A stretch of 64,000 bases of DNA from SG8-41 sp029864385 (GTDB lineage Bacteria; Pseudomonadota; Gammaproteobacteria; Burkholderiales; SG8-41): assembly GCA_029864385.1 (NCBI GenBank), contig JAOTTL010000001.1, positions 1-64,000 on the forward strand. Reading direction: 5' to 3'. Position numbers and translations under genes: made by a program. The notes under the pieces were generated by a model, which saw only the letters and a program-made list of their open reading frames with translations, did no database searches and was not told the DNA's origin. How positions within the stretch are numbered: the stretch's first letter is position 1; the number at the start of each line of letters is the position of its first letter. Positions 48,854-56,672 of the stretch are shown piece by piece.

Positions 48854-49192
48854 TTATCTGGCCGGCCCGGCGAAAGGTTCGTCACTGACCGGTTTGTTTT
48901 CTTCACATTCGCCCATGCGTTGCGACATCGCGCCGAACCATCGGGCAGCGGGTCCCGCGGTGATGCCGTGCAACGCGACGCCAAGCGCCACGGAGATAAT
49001 CACAATGGCAAACAGCGTACTTTCGTTTGCCAGCTCCGCTTCCTCGAGGATCAGTAGTACAAACAGGATGGACGCCAACCCGCGTGGCCCGAACCAACCA
49101 AGGAACGCAGACGTTATTGGTTTGATGCCTGTACCGAGGGGTGACAGGTGAACTGGCAGCATGCGCAAAACGCTTAGCACCCCCGCCCGCAC
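48854..49192 (-). pseudogene. C-terminal fragment of a Na+/H+ antiporter
   Basis: 112 residues, of which about 20-95 (FLGWFGPRGLASILFVLLIL, EEAELANESTLFAIVIISVA) match the end of CPA1/NhaP-type cation-proton antiporters: last helices and the FGPRG motif. The ~300 residues before it are missing; the first residues are a mixture. The break lies at about 49160-49200, next to the RAYT relic. Confidence 0.75.
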
Positions 49193-49216
49193 GGGATTGC
49201 ATTCGATGGAGCAGCT

Positions 49217-49357
49217 TTAATTGCGTGCTGCATCGAGCAGGCAGTCGAGATAGAAGCGGTAGTCTTCCTCGGCAAAGAAGGTGGCCTGCCGGTTATTACC
49301 CCGCTGGATGATATGCTGGGGCACGTTTATGAGGTTTAGCCGTGTTCTCCGTGGCAC
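49217..49357 (-). pseudogene. RAYT transposase relic (N-terminal)
   Basis: The minus frame from GTG 49357 reads PRRTRLNLINVPQHIIQRGN, NRQATFFAEEDYRFYLDCLL, DAARN and stops. This is the start of a REP-associated tyrosine transposase (Y1_Tnp fold), close to the family consensus over 45 residues. The HUH (H-x-H) motif and catalytic tyrosine that follow in the intact protein are missing. The gene is truncated by a TAA at 49217. Confidence 0.85.
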
Positions 49358-49408
49358 GGCAGTTGGACTGATCGTGCATGTCGTTGCACACTTCAACGCA
49401 CGAGCCAC

Positions 49409-49440
49409 AGAAAAGTTACCCTGACCCTGTTTACTGTTTA
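49409..49440. repeat. REP-like family E unit beside a RAYT relic
   Basis: AAAAGTTACCCTGACCCTG then TTTACTGTTTA. Complement: CAGGGTCAGGGTAACTTTT, the same unit as at 16.65, 37.2 and 54.2 kb. It lies 52 bases upstream of the RAYT relic start. Confidence 0.7.
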
Positions 49441-49505
49441 GAGGGCGTGCTCTGACGTCCCGTACGCGGCCTGTCCCCTATTGCCAACGATAAAGGAACT
49501 TTCGC

Positions 49506-50216
49506 ATGTCGCAACTCGTGTTCCTCCACGGTCCAGGCGCGGGCGCCTGCGCGGATGCGTATTACTATCAACGCAAGCATTTCCCGGACAGCGTCGCGCC
49601 CAACCTGCCCGGGCACCCGGAGGGCACCCGATGTCCGGACGTTGCGCGCTACACGGAGTGGGTGCGCGGCTGGCTGTGGGCGCAGGGACTGAACAAAGAC
49701 CTCGTTCTGGTCGGATACACGCTGGGCGCGTCGATCGCGCTGCAGTATGGCCTCGACTATCCGAATGAAGTGAAGGGCCTCGTGGTGATGACGGTTGCGG
49801 CGCGGCCCAAGGTACGCGCGCCGGGTACCTACGAGATGCGTCTGCGCGCACCGGAGGACCCGAAGGTCTACGAAGAGTGGCTCGCGTTTCAACGCACCGC
49901 GATGCACCTGGTGGAGCCGGGCTTGCGCGAGCGCTTGCTGGAGCGGCACCGCCAGGTGGGCCCGCTGTCCCAATATCACGACCTGATGGCGATAGACACT
50001 TTCGACGTGCGCGACCGCATCGCGACCCTCAAACCGAAGCTCCTCCTCCTGCGCGGCCTGCTGGATCACGGCAATCCGCCGGAGTACGAGAAAGAGATCC
50101 ACGAGGCCGTGCCGGGGTCGAAGTACACCAAGCTCCCCGACGCCGGGCATTTCCCGCCCACGGAGATCCCGGACAAGGTCAACGCGCTGATCGAGGAGTT
50201 CGTGGCCGCGTTATGA
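49506..50216 (+). CDS. Alpha/beta hydrolase with Thr in the nucleophile position
   Basis: A 236-residue alpha/beta hydrolase. LVFLHGPGAGACADAYYYQR is the start; the nucleophile elbow reads LVLVGYTLGASIAL, i.e. G70-Y-T72-L-G74, so threonine replaces serine. An acid (RGLLDHGNPP) and a His (DAGHFPPTEIP) are still in place. Thus it may be a non-canonical hydrolase or an inactive relative. The start follows AAAGGAACTTTCGC. It ends eight bases before the IS110 relic. Confidence 0.78.
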   Translation: MSQLVFLHGPGAGACADAYYYQRKHFPDSVAPNLPGHPEGTRCPDVARYTEWVRGWLWAQGLNKDLVLVGYTLGASIALQYGLDYPNEVKGLVVMTVAARPKVRAPGTYEMRLRAPEDPKVYEEWLAFQRTAMHLVEPGLRERLLERHRQVGPLSQYHDLMAIDTFDVRDRIATLKPKLLLLRGLLDHGNPPEYEKEIHEAVPGSKYTKLPDAGHFPPTEIPDKVNALIEEFVAAL

Positions 50217-50223
50217 CGATTAG

Positions 50224-50372
50224 TCATCAATCACCGCCACCACGCAGTTGTTCGAGTGCAGATCAATCCCGCTATACTTCTTCATTGAATGCCTCCTCAC
50301 GTTAAGGTTTGACATCGGACCTCAGCTTTAACCCCGCCGCACGCGGCGGCGAGGAGGAGGAGGCCTTCTAGA
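50224..50372 (-). mobile_element. IS110 end relic (second copy)
   Basis: 149 bases nearly identical to 35372-35514: the first ~20 codons of the transposase (KKYSGIDLHSNNCVVAVIDD), its ribosome site, and the non-coding end with CCCCGCCGCACGCGGCGGCG. It is cut off abruptly within the coding part at 50224. Differences from the 35-kb copy: an extra GGAGGA triplet-like insertion and five or six substitutions. Confidence 0.8.
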
Positions 50373-50410
50373 TGATTAGTCACGAGTCACACCTTATTCC
50401 TGGAGGGAAG

Positions 50411-51334
50411 ATGAAAGCAGCCTACTTCATGCAACACGGCGCGCCGGACGTGATGCAGTATGGCGAAGTGCCAGATCCCGTTGCCGGGCCTGACGAGGTG
50501 CTCGTCGACGTACATGCAGCCAGCGTCAACGGCGCTGACTGGAAGGTGCGGGTCGGCCACTATGCACCGATCACCGACTTTCCCTACGTTCCGGGACGGG
50601 ATTTCTCCGGCGTTGTCAGGGCGCTGGGCGACGGGGTGAAAGAATTCGCAATCGGGGATGCGGTCTTCGGCGTCTGCGATGTCGGGCAGGAAGCGGCTTA
50701 CGCGGAGAAAATCGCGATCAAGGCGGCGATCGTGGCGAGAAAGCCGGAGAAGCTTACGCACGTCGAATGCGCGGCAGTGTCGCTGATCGGCCTTACCGCA
50801 CTCTGCTCGGTCGAGGACACGCTGCAACTGAAGTCCGGTGAAACGATACTGATCCAGGGCGGCGCGGGTGGTGTCGCCAGTTTCGCGATACAGCTCTCGA
50901 AAACCATCGGCGCCCGCGTGATCACGACTGCGAGCGCGGCGAATCATGACTACCTGCGCAGTCTCGGCGCCGACGAGATCATCGACTACAACTCGCAGGA
51001 CGTCACACAAGCGGTATCCGGCTGCGACGCGGTGTTCGACACCGTCGGCGGCGACGTAGCAATGCGCTCGTTCGCCGTGCTGCGACCGGGCGGACGCGCG
51101 GCGTTCATTGCCTCCGGGAACACGGCGCCGGCTTCGCCGCGTGCCGACGTTGTATCGCTGCGTCCCAAAGTCGGGCGTGACCGCGCGCATCTCGATCGCA
51201 CCGCCGCCCTGATTTCCAGCGGCGCCGTTCGCGTCCCCGAGATCAAGACCTATAAGTTATCGGAAGCCGCCGCAGCCCATGCGGTGAGCGAGGGACGCCA
51301 CCTGCGCGGCAAACTGGTCTTTAAGGTGCGGTGA
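50411..51334 (+). CDS. Zinc-independent quinone oxidoreductase-type (MDR) dehydrogenase
   Basis: A 307-residue protein. ATG 50411 follows GGAGGGAAG. MKAAYFMQHGAPDVMQYGEV at the start, PYVPGRDFSGVVRALGDGVK, and the Rossmann loop ILIQGGAGGVASFAIQLSKT mark a medium-chain dehydrogenase/reductase of the quinone-oxidoreductase branch. Conserved zinc cysteines are not seen. It should use NADPH to reduce an alpha,beta-unsaturated or quinone substrate. The context gives no substrate. Confidence 0.85.
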   Translation: MKAAYFMQHGAPDVMQYGEVPDPVAGPDEVLVDVHAASVNGADWKVRVGHYAPITDFPYVPGRDFSGVVRALGDGVKEFAIGDAVFGVCDVGQEAAYAEKIAIKAAIVARKPEKLTHVECAAVSLIGLTALCSVEDTLQLKSGETILIQGGAGGVASFAIQLSKTIGARVITTASAANHDYLRSLGADEIIDYNSQDVTQAVSGCDAVFDTVGGDVAMRSFAVLRPGGRAAFIASGNTAPASPRADVVSLRPKVGRDRAHLDRTAALISSGAVRVPEIKTYKLSEAAAAHAVSEGRHLRGKLVFKVR

Positions 51335-51386
51335 TGGTGAACCGAGGTCACGAGTTTGAGGGAAGAGTCATGAACGGGGTTCGTCT

Positions 51387-52412
51387 GTGAGCGACGTCAC
51401 ACGCGTGCTCGTGCCCGACGGCACGGACTACCGGTTCTCCTGGAAGGTGGAAACCATGGCCAAGGGCAGGCCTTTCACAGTGGTGGTGCCCAAGGCCGTC
51501 ACCGAGGAGGGCATTGCCGCTGCTGCGGGGGATGCGGATGTGATCCTTGCATACAAGGCGTCGATCACTGGCGCGGTCCTGGACGCCGCCAGGAATGCCC
51601 GGATGATCCAGAAGTTCGGGATCGACTGCAAGAACATCGATCTCGCCGCCGCGCGCGACAAAGGCATCCCCGTCTTCACCCGTTCGCTCATTCGCAACGC
51701 CACCGTCGCGGACCACACTATGGCACTCATGCTGGCCTGCGCGAGACGGCTGCTGGAGTGCCATCGCGTGGTCGCAGAGGCACGGTATCTGGAGTGGGGC
51801 TTTGTTCCCCAGCGGACGGGGCAGCAAAACGTCCACCATGACAACTGGATCAAGGTTCCGGGGGTGGGCGACCTGCTCGAAGCGACGGTTGGCATCGTGG
51901 CCCTGGGCGACATCGGGGCCGAGATTGCGCGGCGCGTGCGTCCCTTCGGGCCGCGAATCTGCTATTACCAGCGCCGCCAGCACACCCGGGAGATCGAGGC
52001 GGCGCTGGACGCACACTATATGCCTCTCGACGAGCTCATCGAGGCGGCGGACTTCCTAATCCTGGCGGTACCTCATACGCCAGAGACCGAAAACATGCTC
52101 AGCCGCGAGCGTATCGCCCGCATGAAGCCGACGGCCAGCGTCATCAACGTGGGACGCGGGGGCCTGATCGACGAGGATGCCCTGTGCGCAGCCCTGCGCG
52201 ATGGCAAGCTCGCCATGGCCGGGCTGGACGTCTTCCGCTGGGAGCCGCTGCCTCAGCCCAGTCCTCTGATCAGTCTGCCGAACGTCGTACTCTCGCCCCA
52301 CATGGCGGGAGGCTCCTCGGATCGCTATTGGGAGGTGGACGTGGCGGGAGTGCTGGAGAATATCCGGCGCTTTTTCGCTGGAGAGCAGACGACCGGACAA
52401 CTCGCGCTCTAG
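51387..52412 (+). CDS. D-isomer-specific 2-hydroxyacid dehydrogenase
   Basis: A 341-residue NAD(P)-dependent enzyme. Start is GTG 51387. The nucleotide-binding loop is TVGIVALGDIGAEIARRVRP; the catalytic Arg is in NVGRGGLIDEDAL, the acid-base His in LPNVVLSPHMAGGSSDRYWE. The phrase FGIDCKNIDLAAARDKGIPV is typical of D-3-phosphoglycerate dehydrogenase-like paralogues of unknown substrate. Confidence 0.88.
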   Translation: MSDVTRVLVPDGTDYRFSWKVETMAKGRPFTVVVPKAVTEEGIAAAAGDADVILAYKASITGAVLDAARNARMIQKFGIDCKNIDLAAARDKGIPVFTRSLIRNATVADHTMALMLACARRLLECHRVVAEARYLEWGFVPQRTGQQNVHHDNWIKVPGVGDLLEATVGIVALGDIGAEIARRVRPFGPRICYYQRRQHTREIEAALDAHYMPLDELIEAADFLILAVPHTPETENMLSRERIARMKPTASVINVGRGGLIDEDALCAALRDGKLAMAGLDVFRWEPLPQPSPLISLPNVVLSPHMAGGSSDRYWEVDVAGVLENIRRFFAGEQTTGQLAL

Positions 52413-52455
52413 CGGAGAGAGTCGCGCGCGTGCATCAATCTATAGAATCTGGCAG

Positions 52456-53196
52456 ATGACGTTTGAATTTGAAGAGCTGGACTACCAGGAAACCCTGCTG
52501 GGTAAAATCAGTCTCAGGCGCCGGGCGGAACCCAAACTCGAAGGGGAAATTCTCTACGAGGTGAAGCTCGGCGACGAGTTCCTGATGTCCAGCCTGTTTA
52601 CCAAGGCCGAGATTCAGCTTGCGAGACTCGGGCTCGCCGAGCTTGAAGGTACCGGCCTGGACATCGTGGTCGGCGGATTGGGTCTGGGCTATACAGCGGT
52701 TGCGGCTCTGGAAGACCCGTCAGTCAGGTCGCTCATGGTCGTTGAGGTGATGGAACCGGTTATCAACTGGCACCGTCGGGGCCTCGTACCGCTTGGGAAG
52801 AAATTGGTGTCGGACCCCCGTTGCACTCTTGTCCATGCCGACTTTTTTGAAGTTGCATCATCATCAGGCGGCGGATTCGATCGCGCAGCCCCGACCCAGC
52901 TGATTCACGCTGTGTTGCTGGATATTGATCATTCACCCAGCCATTGGCTTAACCCGGGAAACAGCGCTTTTTATACGGCGCCGGGGCTTCGGAACCTGGC
53001 TGACAAGCTCCATCCCGGCGGAATCTTCGGGCTGTGGTCCAACGATCCGCCGGATGCAGAATTCACTCGTCTGCTCGATACCGTATTCCAGTCTTCCGAG
53101 TCTCATATTGTGACCTTTCCGAACCCCTATTCGGGCGGGGAGTCGTCCAACACGGTCTACCTCGCCCACAAGAGAAAATCTACCCGTCTCCCATGA
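52456..53196 (+). CDS. Spermidine synthase-like SAM-binding protein
   Basis: A 246-residue Rossmann-fold protein. VVGGLGLGYTAVAALEDPSV is the SAM/dcSAM loop, VLLDIDHSPSHWLNPGNSAF stands where polyamine synthases carry the catalytic D. It lacks the N-terminal tetramer domain of true SpeE, so it is probably a relative (spermine/spermidine synthase superfamily) of unknown role. The next gene overlaps its stop (ATGA), so the two are coupled. Confidence 0.75.
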   Translation: MTFEFEELDYQETLLGKISLRRRAEPKLEGEILYEVKLGDEFLMSSLFTKAEIQLARLGLAELEGTGLDIVVGGLGLGYTAVAALEDPSVRSLMVVEVMEPVINWHRRGLVPLGKKLVSDPRCTLVHADFFEVASSSGGGFDRAAPTQLIHAVLLDIDHSPSHWLNPGNSAFYTAPGLRNLADKLHPGGIFGLWSNDPPDAEFTRLLDTVFQSSESHIVTFPNPYSGGESSNTVYLAHKRKSTRLP

Positions 53197-53582
53197 ATCA
53201 AGCCTCAATTAACCCCCACTTCATCACGTCACAAGTTTTCCGGGCTCTTGCTGTTTTTGTCGCGGTCTTCCTGGCGGCCACGCCCGCGCCGGCAAAGCGC
53301 GCCGCCCCCAAGCCTGTCCAACCGGTCGTCGCCAACTCAGTCAAGTATTCAGCGCCGCACGAGCATATGGGTTTCGTTGTCGCGACCGACACCAGCAGCC
53401 ACAAGGAGCTTTGGCGCGAGCGTATCTACGCAGTTCGCATCAACCCGACGTTGGAGCGAGATGTTCAGGATGTATTCATCACCTCTCTTTCTATCGAGCG
53501 CGGAGCACTTATGATCACCAACGAGCGGGGAGACAGGTACACCCTTGACCTTGCCACGCGCCAGGTCACCAAGCGTAAATGA
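53193..53582 (+). CDS. Small secreted protein coupled to the synthase-like gene
   Basis: A 129-residue protein. ATG 53193 overlaps the previous stop. It has a signal peptide-like segment (residues 12-36, VFRALAVFVAVFLAATPAPA) and a mature part with GFVVATDTSSHKELWRERIY and TNERGDRYTLDLATRQVTKR. Beta-strand pattern; no family recognised. Coupling suggests joint expression, not a shared reaction. Confidence 0.65.
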   Translation: MNQASINPHFITSQVFRALAVFVAVFLAATPAPAKRAAPKPVQPVVANSVKYSAPHEHMGFVVATDTSSHKELWRERIYAVRINPTLERDVQDVFITSLSIERGALMITNERGDRYTLDLATRQVTKRK

Positions 53583-53679
53583 CCGCAACGCCTAACCCTG
53601 CGCTGAATGGTGTCGGCGCACGCGACATCAGTGAGGTCCCAAGTGCTCGCGTCCCGAGCTAAGAGTCACCAGTCACGCC

Positions 53680-54177
53680 CTATTTGCTTGTGCCGCGGGC
53701 TCGGCAATTGAACGGAAGATAGCTTACGGGAATATTGGTTCTGTTTTTTTCCTTGACCGTCATTTTGCCGGGGCCCGCGGCGTTTCCGCACACCCATGCA
53801 ATAGGGACGATTGGCGCGTCGGGGACGATGGCCGGGCGTATGCTGAGCGTCTTGCCCATGATCTGCCCGTTCGCGCTGTTGCCGAAGGTGATGTGAATCG
53901 CGCCGTCCTGCACCAAGGTCGCGCGGATGTAGTTGCTGACGATCTTGTCGGCGGCCGGCAGACCGGCCGACTTGTTGTCGCGCGGGAACGCCTGAACGGC
54001 CGACCAGGAAGCCTCGACCCGTTTTTTCGCGATGTCGGCCAGGGGCAAGGCTTCCACGATCTGATCCCGGATAAACTTGTCCTGATAGGTGGGTACCAAC
54101 ATCAACGCCAGGATTGCGATGATCGCCATGACGATCATCACCTCAATCAGGGTGAATCCGTGATGCGGTGTCTTCAT
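53680..54177 (-). CDS. Type IV pilin (PilA-like)
   Basis: A 165-residue prepilin. The leader MKTPHHG is cut before F8 (G/FTLIEVMIVMAIIAILAL), with Glu at +5; a hydrophobic helix follows. The C-terminal globular part has two cysteines (CGNAAGPG and NCRARG) for the usual disulphide loop. It stands alone, so assembly genes must lie elsewhere. Role: pilus or pseudopilus subunit for adhesion, twitching or DNA uptake. Confidence 0.88.
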   Translation of the reverse strand: MKTPHHGFTLIEVMIVMAIIAILALMLVPTYQDKFIRDQIVEALPLADIAKKRVEASWSAVQAFPRDNKSAGLPAADKIVSNYIRATLVQDGAIHITFGNSANGQIMGKTLSIRPAIVPDAPIVPIAWVCGNAAGPGKMTVKEKNRTNIPVSYLPFNCRARGTSK

Positions 54178-54216
54178 CTACCGGCCGGGATCCGTTGATT
54201 AGGGAATCATATTGGG

Positions 54217-54300
54217 AAAACGGGGTCAGTGTAGCTTTGTTGCCCACAGTGGGGAAGCGGGGTCACAGGGACGTAAGCTTTACACTGACCCATTGACCCA
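54217..54300. repeat. REP-like family E inverted pair
   Basis: GGGTCAGTGTAGCTTT (54223-54238) and AAGCTTTACACTGACCC (54275-54291) are complementary except for one base; between them GTGGGGAAGCGGGGTCAC is a further variant. Same family as the element at 49409. Paired head-to-head as in BIMEs. Confidence 0.7.
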
Positions 54301-54341
54301 CGATGCCGGACAAACGATGACCACTTCTTGATTGAGTGCTC

Positions 54342-55778
54342 ATGAATTCAATCACTGTCGCACTCGCCAAACTAATCGTCGCGCTCGCGATCGCCACGGG
54401 CGCCTGGTGGTTCGCCGCCGGGCAGGGCTGGATTCCTGGTCGGCTGGATTCACCGCGTGCTGAGAACTTCAAGCGCGCGATCGACCAACACCTCGAACTC
54501 GAGGCCGGGCCGACTTCGCGCGCCTGTGCGCGGCTGCGCCTGCGGCAGCCGGCGGACGGCATGGGCCCGCCGGGGGTGCGCTTTGACTGGACGCCGGCAG
54601 GCTTTGCCATCACCGTCGACGAGCGGCGCGAGCCGCAGCCGCAACTCGCGCGCCAGATTGCGCTCCTCGCCGCGCAGGGATTCTTCGATGCCAAGCCGCT
54701 CGAGGACGGCGCCATCGACTACGCGCTGACATGGAAAGGCTTTGCCGCTTCGCCGCGACAGGGCTGCTTCGAGATCGCGGGCAGGGATTACGACGCCGAG
54801 GTACTCTCGTTCAAGCGCAAGGAAAAGGCGGGTGATGTCACGCTCTACGAGGTGATCGCGCGCCCCACGCTGGGCGGTGTCGCCGCATGGGCGCAGACGC
54901 CCGAATTTCGCGAGGCCTTCGGTGAGCAAACGCTCCGCCGCACGCTCGAGCCCGAGCCGGTAGCCTTCGAGCTCGCGCGCATCGAAGGCGGATTCGACGT
55001 GCTCATGATGCGCGGCCGCCCGCGCCAGCGCGGCGCGATGGATCCCCTGCTCGCGAGCCGCCTCGCGGGCGAGTTCACCGCCGAGCGTCTGCGCGGCGCG
55101 ATCAATACTTGGCTGAGCGGCCGCGGCGCGCAGAGCGCCCGCGTCTGCCTGCAACTGCCGCGCGCGAATGAGGCGGACGAAACCACGATTCGCCGTGCGC
55201 GCCGAACGCGCGCGGCGCAGGACGAACAGATCACCTACACCTTTTACAACCTGCTCACGCGCCGGGGTCGCGCGGAGGAGCGCGTGCTGACCGGCTACCA
55301 GAGCTTGCGCACGCTCGAATCGCTCGGCCTGGCGAAATCCGAATTGTTAGCGGCCGAAGAATTCAAGGGCAGCCCCGCTGCGGGCGCCGTACGCTTCACG
55401 CTGTCGCCCGAGTTCGCCGAGCGCATCGTGGCCGACGGGCGCAGCTGTGTCCCGGTCGGGACGGTGCAGCTCGACGACCTGCTGCGCTTCGACCCGATTA
55501 GCGCCTCGAACCCGATGCCGCAGTTCAATGCGCGTGTCGCGCTGAAGGCCTACGACGCGCAGGCCGAAGCCTTGATCAAGGCTTATCCTCACCTTGCGCG
55601 CCTGCAGGCCGTCGGCGGCGCATTGCGCGGCTTGGTTTACTACAGGGACCGCAGCATCGAGGTGAGGTCCGCGCAGCTCATGCTGCCCCATTACCAACCC
55701 GACCTGAGTGGTGTGGTGCCGCCGACGGTCGATGGACCCGCGGCGGTGCAGATCGGGCCGCCCGCGCAGAAACCGTGA
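54342..55778 (+). CDS. Membrane-anchored protein of unknown function
   Basis: A 478-residue protein. ATG 54342 opens with one membrane helix (residues 5-25); the rest is periplasmic or cytoplasmic soluble. Segments such as WKGFAASPRQGCFEIAGRDY and CLQLPRANEADETTIRRARR show a mix of beta-strands and charged helices. A second, similar block seems to begin at about residue 285 (TFYNLLTRRGRAEERVLTG), but internal repetition is not certain. No family recognised. Alone, with repeats on both sides. Confidence 0.6.
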   Translation: MNSITVALAKLIVALAIATGAWWFAAGQGWIPGRLDSPRAENFKRAIDQHLELEAGPTSRACARLRLRQPADGMGPPGVRFDWTPAGFAITVDERREPQPQLARQIALLAAQGFFDAKPLEDGAIDYALTWKGFAASPRQGCFEIAGRDYDAEVLSFKRKEKAGDVTLYEVIARPTLGGVAAWAQTPEFREAFGEQTLRRTLEPEPVAFELARIEGGFDVLMMRGRPRQRGAMDPLLASRLAGEFTAERLRGAINTWLSGRGAQSARVCLQLPRANEADETTIRRARRTRAAQDEQITYTFYNLLTRRGRAEERVLTGYQSLRTLESLGLAKSELLAAEEFKGSPAAGAVRFTLSPEFAERIVADGRSCVPVGTVQLDDLLRFDPISASNPMPQFNARVALKAYDAQAEALIKAYPHLARLQAVGGALRGLVYYRDRSIEVRSAQLMLPHYQPDLSGVVPPTVDGPAAVQIGPPAQKP

Positions 55779-55806
55779 CGGCTGACGGCGGCTTAAGAGG
55801 TGACGG

Positions 55807-56625
55807 GTGACGGGGCCGCTATTAACGGTAAAAGTTCACGAAACATTGCGCGCTGCTGCGCGCGCCGGTGCGCCGACGATTGAGTGCTCGCTCGACTTGG
55901 ATCGTTCGACGACGACGGTCGAGGCGGGCGTTGCAGGATGGGTCTGGCAAGGCAACCGATTCCCCTATCTGGAAATCTGTAAGGACAGAACCATTTACCA
56001 CTGGGTTAGCGAGACCTTTCAGCCGGTGGCGCGGTTCACAACGTCACTGATCAAGTTGGTGCCGACGAAGTGGGGGCCGCCGACGTTCGAAATCGATGGC
56101 ATCAAGATGTTACCCACGGCGCAAGTCTCGCCCTATGCGGATGCCGAACGCAAAGTCGGCTTGATTCAACCGCGTGGCAAGGTGATCTTGGACACCTGTG
56201 GCGGCCTTGGCTATTTCGCCGCTTGGTGTTTGGTGGGTCAGGCCAAACAAGTGCTTTCTTACGAGAAGAATCCCGACGTGTTTTGGCTGCGCAGCCTCAA
56301 TCCCTGGTCGCCTGAGCTTGGCGGTAGATTGACGTTAACCCAGGGCGACATTGCCGAGCAGATTGCCATGCTGCCCAGTGGGTCGGTCCATGCGGTTTTG
56401 CACGATCCGCCGCGTTTCGGTATCGCCGGAGAACTTTACTCACAAGTCTTTTATGACCACCTGGCCAGGGTCCTCAAGCGCAAAGGCAAGCTGTTTCATT
56501 ACACCGGCGCGCCGAACAAACTCACCAGCGGACGCGAAGTGCCTAACGAAGTCGCGAAACGTTTGCGGCACGCCGGGTTTGTCGCGGAGTTGAATGGCGA
56601 TGGGGTGTTGGCGGTGAAGCAGTGA
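55807..56625 (+). CDS. MnmC-like SAM-dependent methyltransferase
   Basis: A 272-residue Rossmann-fold enzyme. The SAM region is VILDTCGGLGYFAAWCLVGQ, then LNPWSPELGGRLTLTQGDIA, and the DPPR motif in AVLHDPPRFGIAGELYSQVF, as in RNA methyltransferase-like proteins. The start codon GTG 55807 lies inside a GTGACGG tandem repeat. Substrate not readable; possibly RNA or a small molecule. Confidence 0.75.
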   Translation: MTGPLLTVKVHETLRAAARAGAPTIECSLDLDRSTTTVEAGVAGWVWQGNRFPYLEICKDRTIYHWVSETFQPVARFTTSLIKLVPTKWGPPTFEIDGIKMLPTAQVSPYADAERKVGLIQPRGKVILDTCGGLGYFAAWCLVGQAKQVLSYEKNPDVFWLRSLNPWSPELGGRLTLTQGDIAEQIAMLPSGSVHAVLHDPPRFGIAGELYSQVFYDHLARVLKRKGKLFHYTGAPNKLTSGREVPNEVAKRLRHAGFVAELNGDGVLAVKQ

Positions 56626-56672
56626 GTGCGGATATCGCGGTATGATGCGCGGCCAATCCCCACGGGTCACGC

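Noticed and set aside
53034..53192. 53-residue extension of the small secreted protein
   Set aside because: It overlaps the synthase-like gene in another frame; the ATGA overlap and the signal peptide fit ATG 53193.
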